Assembly: GCF_024679245.1 (NCBI RefSeq) | Contig: NC_090188.1 | Coordinates: 41,125,992 to 41,189,991, forward strand | Source: Pseudorasbora parva | Lineage: Eukaryota; Chordata; Actinopteri; Cypriniformes; Gobionidae | Direction of reading: 5' to 3' | DNA length: 64,000 nt | Part shown: positions 23,880-33,952 of the stretch, one piece after another | How positions within the stretch are numbered: the first letter of the stretch is position 1 | How the letters are laid out: each line of letters opens with the position of its first letter | Notes under the pieces: generated by a model | The model's input: only the letters and a program-made list of their open reading frames with translations | Database searches by the model: none | What the model was told of the DNA's origin: nothing | Translations under genes and position numbers: made by a program

Positions 23880-25465
23880 AGTCAGGCATTGAGCGGGGCA
23901 CTGCAGCAGCATTCTCAATCTGGCGGGGCACTGCAGCAGCATCAAGCAAAGCACTGCAACAACAGTCTCTGAACAATGGCGGAGCACTGCAGCGGCAGCA
24001 TCAAATAGGAGGAGCACTGCAGCAGCAGCATCAAATAGGAGGAGCACTGCAGCGGCAGCATCAAATAGGAGGAGCACTGCAGCGGCAGCATCAAATAGGA
24101 GGAGCACTGCAGCAGCAGCATCAAATAGGAGGAGCACTGCAGCGGCAGCATCAAATAGGAGGAGCACTGCAGCGGCAGCATCAAATAGGAGGAGCACTGC
24201 AGTGGCTGCATCAAATAGGAGGAGCACTGCAGCAGCAGCATTAAATAGGAGGAGCACTGCAGCGGCAGCATTAAATAGGAGGAGCACTGCAGCGGCAGCA
24301 TTAAATATGAGGAGAACTGCAGCGGCAGCATTTAAATAGGAGGAGCACTGCAGCAGCAGCATCAAACTGGAGGAGCATTGTAGCGGCAGCATCAAACTGG
24401 AGGAGCACTGCAGTGGCAGCATCAAACTGGAGGAGCACTGCATTGGCAGCATCAAACTGGAGGAGCACTGCAGTGGCAGCATCAAACTGGAGGAGCACTG
24501 CAGCGGCAGCATCAAACTGGAGGAGCACTGTAGCGGCAGCATCAAACTGGAGGAGCACTGCAGCGGCAGCATCAAACTGCAGGAGCACTGCAGCGGCAGC
24601 ATCAAACTGGAGGAGCATTGCAGCGGCAGCATCAAACTGGAGGAGCACTGCAGCGGCAGCATCAAACTGGAGGAGCACTGCAGCGGCAGCATCAAACTGC
24701 AGGAGCACTGCAGCGGCAGCATCAAACTGGAGGAGCACTGCAGCGGCAGCATCAAACTGGAGGAGCACTGCAGCGGCAGCATCAAACTGGAGGAGCACTG
24801 CAGCGGCAGCATCAAACTGCAGGAGCACTGCAGCGGCAGCATCAAACTGGAGGAGCACTGCAGCGCCAGCATCAAACTGGAGGAGCACTGCAGCGGCAGC
24901 ATCAAACTGGAGGAGCACTGCAGCGGCAGCATCAAACTGCAGGAGCACTGCAGCGGCAGCATCAAACTGGAGGAGCACTGTAGCGGCAGCATCAATCTGG
25001 ACGAGCACTGTAGCGGCAGCATCAAACTGGAGGAGCACTGTAGCGGCAGCATCAAACTGCAGAAGCACTGCAGTGGCAGCATCAAATAGGAGGAGCACTG
25101 TAGCGGCAGCATCAAACTGCAGGAGCACTGTAGCTGCAACATCAAACTAGAGGAGCTCTGCAGCGGCAGCATCAAATAGGAGGAGCACTGCAGCGGCAGT
25201 GTCAAAATGGCGGAGCACTGCAGTGGCAGCATCAAAATGGAAGAGCACTGTAGCGGCAGCATCAAACTGGAGGAGCACTGCAGCGGCAGTGTCAAAAAGG
25301 CGGAGCACTGCAGTGGCAGTATCAAACTGGAAGAGCACTGTAGCGGCAAGCGAAGCCCTGGAGAATCAGGTGAGGGACTGTGGCATCAAGTGAAGGACTG
25401 CAACGGTGATATCTAGTAAAGTTCAATACTGCAGCGGCAGTATCAAATTGGCAGAGCACTGCAGC
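23880..25465. repeat. 30-bp minisatellite, about 50 units, with a 120-bp higher-order period
   Basis: Core unit AGGAGCACTGCAGCGGCAGC followed by ATCAAACTGG or ATCAAATAGG. 24001-24330 holds the ATAGG type, about 24350-25060 the ACTGG type, and the edges are degenerate. One extra T at about 24331 shifts the phase. At 24571, 24691, 24811, 24931 and 25051 every fourth unit reads ACTGC instead of ACTGG, giving a 120-bp super-unit. As 30 is a multiple of 3, long frames stay open on both strands (620 codons minus, 245 plus). They are decapeptide repeats, and I do not treat them as genes. Confidence 0.97.
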
Positions 25466-25495
25466 ATCAAGCGAAGATGGCTTGTTTGATGAGGC

Positions 25496-26122
25496 TTAGG
25501 TCCGAACGAAAGTAAGATCAAAAGGCATCTGAGGACCACCAACCCAGTAGTTTAATTGATGGTCTGGCAGTCCTTTTAGGCCTGCGGTGGTGGGTGCTCC
25601 ATTGCGGAAGGAGTGAGATGAATACAAGTAAGCCTAAATACCAGAGTGGGTGGGGATTTGCTGAAGCTTTTTAATGAACTTCACTGCCTGGTGACAGGAA
25701 GGTTGTTCTCATGAGCAAACAGTGGGTCGAGATGTGAAGAGATCTGCACCTCCCTGTGGCAAGGGAGAATGAAAGGTATTGATATTGCTGGATGGGTGTC
25801 GGGAGATTGAAGATATGAATGAAAAGGCAGTTTTTAATTTGATACGTTTGCTGCTTTTGATGAGGAAACGGATGGTGTTCTTGTTTAAAACCTAGAGATC
25901 GGAGATGGTTGGATGGATGGCTGTAGATTAGAAAAATTGAAAGCAGCTGAGATAGACTTTGATGGTACTAGATTGGGTGGACTTACTCTGGTTGAGATAT
26001 GAAATGAATGAAGAAATGAAAAGAGGGACAATTTGGGAAAACAAGTTGGTTGTAGGAGTGAAATTGCTTGAAAGCTCTTCAAGTTGTCCAGTAGGATTGC
26101 AATGTTCGGGCTGAGATGGCAT
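25496..26122 (-). pseudogene. Decayed tyrosine recombinase (DIRS- or Crypton-type)
   Basis: Read on the minus strand. 26122-25928 contains STIKVYLSCFQFFNLQ, like the N-terminal SAM-type core-binding domain. About 25740-25690 gives LDPLFAHENNLPVTRQ. 25624-25604 gives YSSHSFRNGA, the H-x-x-R box with its usual YSSHSFR context. After a one-base frame change 25547-25521 gives GWWSSDAF, and the piece ends TFVRT and a stop at 25496. In relatives the nucleophilic Tyr precedes [IV]RT, and here the codon reads Phe. Several frameshifts and stops make it dead. Known: such genes occur in DIRS/Ngaro retrotransposons and Crypton DNA transposons. No RT was found next to it, so the class stays open. The minisatellite starts about 30 bp beyond the stop. 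Confidence 0.7.
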
Positions 26123-27295
26123 GAAATATTGAATCCAGATATGAGGTGGAGGTCTTTGATGATGATTCTAGATGGAGGAAGAGAGAGGTCTTCTTTAGCG
26201 AGGTGTTTGTGTGGTCTGTGGGGGAGCGGAGAGACCGGCGATCTGGCGATCAACAGGTGAAATGTGCAGCGAAGTCAGTCAAGCAGATTTGGGCAGGCCA
26301 AATGCTTCAGGAACTAAAAAGGTGTAGAGGTAAGCTGCTGGTTTTATACCTTGGTATTAATTGAAAGATTAGATGGGCGTACTCCTCCCGAAATATTGAT
26401 GCAAAGTAACATCAGATAGCCAGAGGGGATGCCACGGACTGGCCTTGATAAAAGATGAAAAAAGATTGGAGAAAAGAGCACCTGCAGCACTGTTAGTATC
26501 TAGTGATGAGAGCTGATAATGGTAAGTGTGGATGAGACCAAAGAGAATATCCGGGAGCATAAGTGAATGTTGTGTCATGAGCCAGATTGAGGGTAAGGTT
26601 GAGGAGGAAGTGATCAGGGGTGTGCAGTGAAGCAGCAGCGTATGATTAGTGGAACCCCTTACAAAAGGAAAATATATTTACCAATATATTTTCTTGAAAT
26701 ATATTTTAATATATGGAATAATATATTGATGGTATTATAAAATATATTATATATTCATGCAATATATTGCAAAATATACAAATGATTGCCGCTTTCAATA
26801 TATTGCAATATATTGGAAAATATAAATATTAAATCCCATATATGTGAATATATTGCATGATATTTTTGTTTAGTAAGGGACAGTAGCGTGTGCAAATAAG
26901 GTCCAATTGGTTACCTGATTTTAATAGCCCCAGTAGACACTTGCTTGAGGTCAACATTGGTAAGCAGATTGTGGAAGTCAGCAGTCAAGTTATGTTTCAA
27001 ATTCCATCTATTTCAAGTAACTGCCGGAGCATATAAGCAGATGCTCACCTTGCTCCAGCATCAGTTGTTTTGGTATCCCTCCACCTCCCCAACTCAACCA
27101 ACATGATTTAGATATCTTGCTAACATACTAATCTTCCAAGCATTGGTAGTCCCACTGGGGGTATATCTAAACTCGATCTGAAGCTGATTCCTGGAGTCGC
27201 TCCATTGCAGACAGCAAGCCAAATACATTTAAACTTAATAGCTTGAAGATTATATGGGCAAACAAACTCGTGAAATATACACCTGGGGACTGCAT
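26123..27295. other. Probable upstream part of the recombinase element plus unassigned sequence
   Basis: 26123-26640 carries minus-strand frames of 69-122 codons without clear motifs; it may be the 5' part of the tyrosine-recombinase element. 26881-27295 is unassigned; only the TIR element at 26655-26880 is distinct. Confidence 0.35.
26655..26880. mobile_element. AT-rich TIR element (CCCTTACAAAA ends)
   Basis: CCCTTACAAAAGGAAAATATAT at the left is mirrored by ATATTTTTGTTTAGTAAGGGA at the right. The interior is a series of AATATATTG / CAATATATT motifs on both strands. About 226 bp, non-coding. Confidence 0.65.
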
Positions 27296-27357
27296 GAGGG
27301 GGAGTAAATGATGAAAGGATTATCTTTTTGGGTGGACTATCCCTTTGAATTGCTGCC
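27296..27357 (-). repeat. End of an AGTTCACCC-type repeat, minus strand
   Basis: GAGTAAATGATGAAAGG and TTTTTGGGTGGACTATCCCTTTGAA: the reverse of AGGGATAGTCCACCCAAAAA. Only the end is kept. Confidence 0.6.
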
Positions 27358-28319
27358 TCTGTAGGTAGTTCACTAGGTTTTTAAACAGCCATTGTGTATA
27401 GAATATGAAAAAATGTGAAAATCTGCTGTCAACGACTCCTCAACAGTGATGTGTTGAATTCCAAGGGGCACATGTGAGAGTGTGTTTTGTATACCAGACT
27501 CACACATGTAGCAGTGTGTATGAACATATGCCTTAAACACCGGAGACTCATACATCACTGTCAAAGCATACACACAGCATTATACGCTAGTTGCCTTGGG
27601 CGGGGCAATGTGCAAAAAAATCTGTTTTAAATCAAAATGAGACAAAAAAGAGAATTTAAATAATGATAATGAACCACAAAATATTGAATTACGGAATAAC
27701 CCATTGCCTGAGGTCAGTAATAAAAGATGAATGGAAAAAAACAAACATCAAATTTCTAGCAGCTTCTCTGTGTTCTTTAGCATTGATTCAGTACTTGAGC
27801 ACAATACAGAATTGTAATACTCTGGTTTATAGTGTAAGACTCCACCTGTCTGCATATTATATATATTCACACACACACACACATAGACAAGCATGCAAGA
27901 ACCTCAACCTGCTTATCATGCAATGCTCGCACATCCTATGCCTTTAGCAGCATCATAAGCAGCGGTGGATAAATGCCTGTCCAGCAGATGGGTTGAGTTA
28001 GGATCAAAGTTAGGATCCGTACCACTATCTCTCTCCTGCTCCAGATGAACCAAACATATGGGCGTGAGCCGTGAACCCATGAAGCAATGCATGTCTTCTC
28101 TACAATGCAACCTGAGCTAACCAACTCTGGCAGCTCATGTTGGTCTGACTCAGACCACATGATTCTCTTTATTAAACGGATATTTCTGACAGTAAATTCT
28201 GACTGGATAAGTCCTGTTGTAAAACAGTGATACACTATACACAGATATGTACTACACATTTCCCTTATTTTTAACAGAAAAGGGTAAAAGCTGGAATTGT
28301 TTACTATATTATTTTATGG
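27358..28319. other. No gene recognised
   Basis: A short CA run is at 27869-27883. No other structure. Confidence 0.45.
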
Positions 28320-28385
28320 TTTAGTGCAGGGGCTTTCAAACCTGTCCTGGAGGACCCCCAGCACTGCACATTTTGTGTAGCTGTG

Positions 28386-30246
28386 TCTCGTTTCGGAAGG
28401 CTGCGTCCTCCGGAGGTCGCATTCGAAGGCTGCATACGTCATAAGGCCGTCTCTTTTCAAAAAAACTGAGTAGGACACTCCAAACGTGACCTTTGAATGT
28501 GCCCTTCTTTTACAGGATTGGAGTGTGCATGAGGTGTATCCTTCATGGCTGGCGATAACCCACAATTCTTTGCGTCTGTTAAAAAACGTAATATTTTTTT
28601 TAGCGATGCACCGATTGATCGGCTAGGGATCGGAATTGGCCAATTTTTTGCATGATCGGCGATCAGCCGATCAGTCACAAGTGTCGCCGATTTTGAGCCG
28701 ATCATTACATGTGCTGCGCTCGCGCTCACAGCCGCATACAAACATGTCATTGGAAGTTTTTTACTGTGAGCGAAGAAGACACCAATTATGCCATTTGTGA
28801 AACTTAACTCCATCACCACGTGGAACATGCCCAGTTTGAAGAAGGTAAGTTAGTAAAGGTAACTGCTAAAGCTAGCCAGAGCTCAGAGCCAGCCACAGGT
28901 CAGCAGCCTCTCCAATCTTTCCATGGTATAAGCAGCGAAAAGACCAAAGCATGAATGCATTTACAAAGAAAATTATGGAATTTATGGCGCTGGTGACCAG
29001 CCGAACGCATAAACCGTTACCGAATTTTCATTTGAGATTAAGAAAACTGTCGTCATATGAACACTTCAAGCTTTTCACGGCAACCCGTCAAAATAAAAGT
29101 TTGCTTTAATTTTTTTTTTTTTTTTAATTAACAGAATATATTAGGATAGATTACCTTAGTTACATCTCTTTGCAATAATAATACGTCACTAGCCTACAAC
29201 TAATAATAATTATGCATAGACGGTTGATTATTTTTCTTTTTTTTATAAACAATGTTTACTTTTATACAGCATACAGCCTTTAAATGTTTATGTATTATTT
29301 ACTTATAATGATTATCATCATATATAATAAACGTTATTCATTTTTTAATAATGGTTAAATAAAAAATATATTACAGAGTACCAAAAATGTTATGATATTT
29401 GGTACCGACTACTGGAATTTTGGTACCATGACATCCCTAGCTGCAACATTTATTACTCAATTACTGAACTATTATTTGGAGGAGTATTGTACACTTCACG
29501 ATCTTTTGACTTTTGTAAGACAAGTAAAAAAGAGAAAAAAATGTTTTGTTTCATAAAGAAACTGATTTTCACTGATTAACTGATCATCCTGGCACAGAAC
29601 ACGTATTTTTTGAGAGTTGTTTAAGTGAGAGAAGATCCTATTGTAATGTTTACTAACTTATTTTATAATAAAAATAAAATTTAGCGTTGAAGAAAAAGTG
29701 GATTTTTGTTTTGTATATGCTGTCAATTATAGTTCTTAGAAAGAAAATCGGAATCTGCAAAAATCGGTATCGGCCGATCTCACTAGCAAAAAATCAGAAA
29801 CCGGACAAGAATATTGCAGTCGGTGCATCTCAATATTTTTTTTACAAATATATGAAAAAACGGCACCACCACCAGATATACTTGCAAGCGTAGATGTGGT
29901 GTTTAAATGTAAGTAGTTCAAGCTTGTTTTTGTTTTTTTACGCTCTATTACCTCAAACAGATAGTTGTGGTTAACAGGATTACAACACTTGAGTGCTTTT
30001 TAAACGTTTAGAACAGTCAAGACAAGAAATTTCATAGTCATTTTCAAGTTATAAATATTTTTCATTCATATAACTGGTGAGAGCGCAACGAGGCTGAACG
30101 TGTTGGCATAGCACTGTGATACTTCCTGCCTGTGTGTCCTACAAAGGACGTCTCGTTTAATTCTGATTGAGGACACTCCGTATACTGCATCCTACACAGG
30201 ACGTGTCCTCCGGAGGACGCAGCCTTCGAAATTTAACCAAATGAGA
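28386..30246. mobile_element. 1.86-kb TIR element (TCTCGTTTCGGAAGGCTGCG ends)
   Basis: Left: TCTCGTTTCGGAAGGCTGCG then TCCTCCGGAGG. Right, reversed: TCTCATTTGGTTAAATTTCG then AAGGCTGCGTCCTCCGGAGG. It holds a hAT-type element at 28601-29831, so only about 620 bp are its own. No transposase seen. Confidence 0.7.
28601..29831. mobile_element. hAT-type non-autonomous element (GATGCACCGA ends)
   Basis: Left TAGCGATGCACCGATTGATCGG; right CGGTGCATCTC preceded by AATCGGTATCGGCCGATCTC. ATATTTTTTT-type sequence flanks both sides, consistent with an 8-bp duplication in a T run. About 1.23 kb, no open transposase. The GATGCACCGA terminus is a known hAT end in fish. Confidence 0.75.
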
Positions 30247-30345
30247 CACACATCTTACACACATGAGTCAACTCATGAGCTCATTATTAGAGACTGCAAC
30301 ACCTGAACTGGGTGTGTCAAATATGGGAGACTAGTTACTGTTATG

Positions 30346-32376
30346 TAAAAAAAAAAAAGGGTAACACTTTATTTGTTATGGCTGCTTGTTGGTTTGGGCT
30401 CTTCAAAGACTCTTATTTTGATATTCAGTCTTTTTTTGTTTTGGGGCCCTCAGCACTTGCTGCCCTACGCGCAGAGTATGGTGGGAGCGGCGACGCTGCA
30501 AATGATACTTGAGAGCCGGTCAATTTAATGGCAATTCATCCAAAATAATCACTTTATAAAAAGCAGCCAAGATGGCCAGGACAAGACTTGAAAATAGGAC
30601 ATGTCCTGGAAAAGCAGGACGTTTGGTCACCATAGACCATAGTTTCTAAATAATGTTCTTCACCTGATTATAGTTTAGTTCATCATAGCCCTTGGCTGAA
30701 TCTAAAATCGCCCCTTAAACCCTCAATCACTATTCCCTACTTTAGTCCACTAATACAGTTAAAATAAAAACATAAGTGAATTTGGGCAGCTGTTGAGTGT
30801 ACATCGGCTGTACAATTAATATTGCAATGCAGGATAGAATAAGTGCACTCGATAACGTAAACACAAATAATATTTAAGGGTATAGGGTGTTTGGATTCCG
30901 GATTCAGCCAATGTTTCCTTTGTATCATTGTTAGTTAATGTTATAGTTGTATTCTGGTTTTCCCCTTTGATTTTCATATTTGTTCAGTAAATTGCTGCAT
31001 AAAGATCCAAGCCTCAATCCTCTCACTGTCTGTATGTAGCAATAGTGAGTTTATTAAACTTCACATGCAGATATGAAGCAGATTAGGAGATTAAAGCCAC
31101 ATTAGATCAGGGCCTCATTTCACAGAGAACAGAGAAATTGCTTTCAGGGTCAAATCGACTGCAATTTTCTCCATTGGCCATCTGTTGCCTGTTGCCCAAG
31201 TAAGACATGTTCCAGGATCAACTTATTCTGTTGATCCTGGAACAACATTCCTGTCTGAAAATATAGTCCCAAGTACCCAATCTATTCCTATATACACTCT
31301 ATTTGGTCCTACCCATACCCGTAAACCTAGCCATATCCATAATTTATCCCTAAACTCAGAGGTAAACAATAGGTGAATAACACTGATGTAGAAGCACCTA
31401 ATCCTGACCCAAACGTGACATAAAATTGTCCCTCAATTCTGATTGGTTGGGTTCAAATGTTGTTGAAGATGATGATCCAGGAACATGTTGTACCTGGTGA
31501 AATCACGTCTACAGTTCAGGTTCATATTATTTTCAGAATGATGTCTCAAATGCTCATCTGAGGAAAGGTTTATTCTTCAGTGCTAAGCAACATATTCACT
31601 GTGCTTTTCATCTCGTTGTTTCCATAGAAAAGCACAACCTAAGCATAAATGTTGAATAATTGTACCACAAGGATAGCATGATAGCTGGGGATTATGGGAT
31701 AAGATTACCTAGTCTGGCACTGGCATCATCAGAAGCGGTATGCTATGTCAGTGTGGTTTAACATAAACCTAATTATGGTGTAAAGTAATTAAATTAGATG
31801 GATTATCGATTATGTGCATAAACAAAGGTCCGTTTCTACACACATTTGGTACTCCCTAGGGGCGCACATTGACTTGATTGCTGTATTTTACAGTATTTGA
31901 CATGATTTTGCTAACCCACCCTGTTCTTACCCCTCCCTACGCTCTTTCACGCCACATTGCACAGGAATATTTCAGACAGATGTTCTGTATTCGAGCATGG
32001 CAGAGCATTGCCATTCCCCGCCGTCTCCACAACCCAACCATTGCAGCTACATCTGCCTACCTCTCTCTCTTTCTTTCTCTTCTCTATCAATCCCGTTTGA
32101 ATTTCTCAATGACAGTCCATGATGCCTAAGTGAATCTGTAACACTGGAAAGTGCCCAGCTCAGAAGTCATTATTTGGACAGGACCTTGTGACAGAAATCA
32201 GGCCCATTTTACAGTCTGATATATCATGCCCTCATATGCACAAGCGTTATGGACTGCTCATGAGCACAATGGGCAATAAGTTTGATTCTTCCAGTGTGTT
32301 CTACCGCTGTATGAATAGTAGGGGGCTGTTCAGAACATGTCTGGGTCACATTATGTCCCAAAGAAAGAAAATGAGC
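30346..32376. other. No gene; one dispersed repeat inside
   Basis: Apart from the repeat at 31194-31505, ordinary AT-rich sequence; CTAAAATCGCCCCTTAAACCC at about 30700 resembles a repeat start. Confidence 0.4.
31194..31505 (+). repeat. Dispersed repeat family with GATCCTGGAACAAC, copy 1
   Basis: Shares with 51795-52070 the ordered blocks CAAGTAAGA.ATGTT, CTGGAACAA..TTCCTGTCTGAAAAT.TAG, CACTGATGTAGAAGCACCTAA, GACATAAA and TCTGATTGG. Non-coding. Class unknown. Confidence 0.65.
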
Positions 32377-33075
32377 TTAAAGGTGCACTATGTAGTATTT
32401 TTCCAGTAAAATATCCAAAAGACAATAGGCCAGTGTTATATTTTTTGTTCAGTTGAGTACCTACAATATCCCAAATGTTTCCAACTATTTGTAAATTGTG
32501 AGAAAATTGCTATTTTAACCAATGAACTGGGACGTGTCAGCATAGCGTCTGAGGAAGTCGCCTGTCAATCGCGTCATATCTGCGTTACCCTCGGTTTTAT
32601 TCTGCAGAAGCGCTTTTCTCTTAGGAGTGTGAACATGTCACAGCAGCGCCGAGCGAACGCACAGAGTAACGTCATAACATCATTTTAAACACACTTAAAT
32701 GGATCTAATATGATAAACAGAGCTGCTTTACCTTATACTCATGACTGGAAACGCGGAAATAGAGCGGGCGCCCGGCGACTGTTTCCCGTCCAGTCATAAT
32801 AAAAGTCCCGGTACTCGCGAGCCGTGTGTGTGTGTAACAATCGCTCCAGCAGCCGTGCTCAGCTCCTCAACACTCGGTCCTGCTCTGCTTCACTACAGTA
32901 ACGTTAATAACCGCATCCATCAACATGATTTCTGCCCGAGTCCTATTTTCCAGCGGCTGTGAGGTGAAGACCACATGTCCCAAGATGCTGCGCTCAAACT
33001 TGGCGTCATTAAACTACGCCTTTGTTTTAAATAGGCACCCTCCAGTGGACGGAAAGTTACATAGTGCACCTTTAA
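32377..33075. mobile_element. 699-bp TTAA-flanked element (AGGTGCACTATGTA ends)
   Basis: TTAAAGGTGCACTATGTA at the left is mirrored by TACATAGTGCACCTTTAA at the right. The interior is locally GC- and CpG-rich (32540-32990) but shows no recognisable protein. A common fish MITE type. Confidence 0.85.
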
Positions 33076-33124
33076 ATAAATACTGTGCTTAAATATTGTG
33101 TTTAATGAAAATTAAGCCTATTTC

Positions 33125-33225
33125 TAAAGGGATAGTTCACTCCAAATTGAAATTCTTTCATCATTTACTCAACTCACCCTCATGTCATTCCAAACCTGCA
33201 TGACTTTCTTTTTTCTGCTGTATAT
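33125..33225 (+). repeat. AGTTCACTCC-type repeat fragment
   Basis: AAAGGGATAGTTCACTCC, TTTCATCATTTACTCAACTCACCC, CATGTCATTCCAAACCTGCATGACTTTC follow the order of the common fish repeat. Confidence 0.65.
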
Positions 33226-33894
33226 GGGGATATCGGTTATGGGGATATTGGGTATGATTATGGGGATATCGGGTATGCACACGTGATTCAATATCAATGT
33301 AAGTCTACTGGAAAAACACATTTTGGTTCATATCCAACCGCCAACATGTTTGCTCACTAAATCTGATTCAAGTGCTGCAGCTTCGCTCCTCGTTCTGAGC
33401 ACACACTCTGTTTCTGTTTCCATGGTTGCACACGGTCTTGGTCTTTGCGGGCCCTCTGATCTTTAAAGGCTTGTTTCTAAGCAGAGCTGCTGGTCTCAAC
33501 CAGCCGCAGTGAGTGTTGGATGATATGCTTGCAGTAGCTGAGAGGGACATCTTCACCGTCTCAAGTCGTCTCGTTCTTTGAAGTGTTTGGCAGTTGCCGA
33601 AGCGACCACATCCCACTGTCTGCCCTTGTCTGGGTCAGAGGACCTGCTTCATCTCACAGTCAATTATAAGGTCCTGTTGTCTTTTTCAGTATTTCTCTCA
33701 CACTTACAATCTTTATCCTATTTTATCATCATCTGCTGAAAATGTCCTGTTTTGTCATTTTCAGGATATTTTGCCAGACCTTTAGTAAGTAATCACTTAT
33801 AATAATATATTTTTCATCTCTGCAGCAAGGATTGTGACTCTGATTATATATCATTGCTCAGAGGTTGCTTTTTCACAGCTCAGAAGACTTTGAT
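33226..33894. other. No gene confirmed
   Basis: 33368-33616 has an 82-codon minus frame and normal GC content; no domain recognised. Confidence 0.4.
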
Positions 33895-33947
33895 TGACAG
33901 TTCACCCAAAAGTTAAAAACTACTCACCTTCATGCTATTTCAAACCT
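33895..33947. repeat. Fragment of the AGTTCACCCAAAA fish repeat, host of the insertion stack
   Basis: CAGTTCACCCAAAAGTTAAAAACTACTC and CATGCTATTTCAAACC match in order a very common fish repeat (remembered: AGTTCACCCAAAAATG, then CATGTCATTCCAAACC). Its continuation appears beyond the solo LTR at about 36194-36230 (TTCTATCTTTTGCAGAACAC...AGAAGAT) and resumes after the Gmr1-like element at 41350 (AAGATATAC). One old copy therefore took two separate insertions. Confidence 0.6.
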
Positions 33948-33952
33948 CTTGC

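Larger units (their letters stand above)
28320..30345. repeat. Short foldback repeat split by a large insertion
   Basis: The left piece (AAACCTGTCCTGGAGGACC, CCAGCACTGCACATTTTG) and the right piece from 30247 (CAACTCATGAGCTCATTATTAGAGACTGCAAC, CTGAACTGGGTGTGTCAAA) are the two parts of a repeat whose full relative is at 63053-63230. The 28386-30246 element separates them. Confidence 0.65.

Noticed and set aside
23487..25349. 620-codon minus-strand ORF as a gene
   Set aside because: Nearly all of it is the 30-bp minisatellite, whose length keeps any frame open; parallel frames exist on the other strand and in other phases.
23880..25465. CRISPR array
   Set aside because: Units are contiguous with no unique spacers, and the genome is a vertebrate one.
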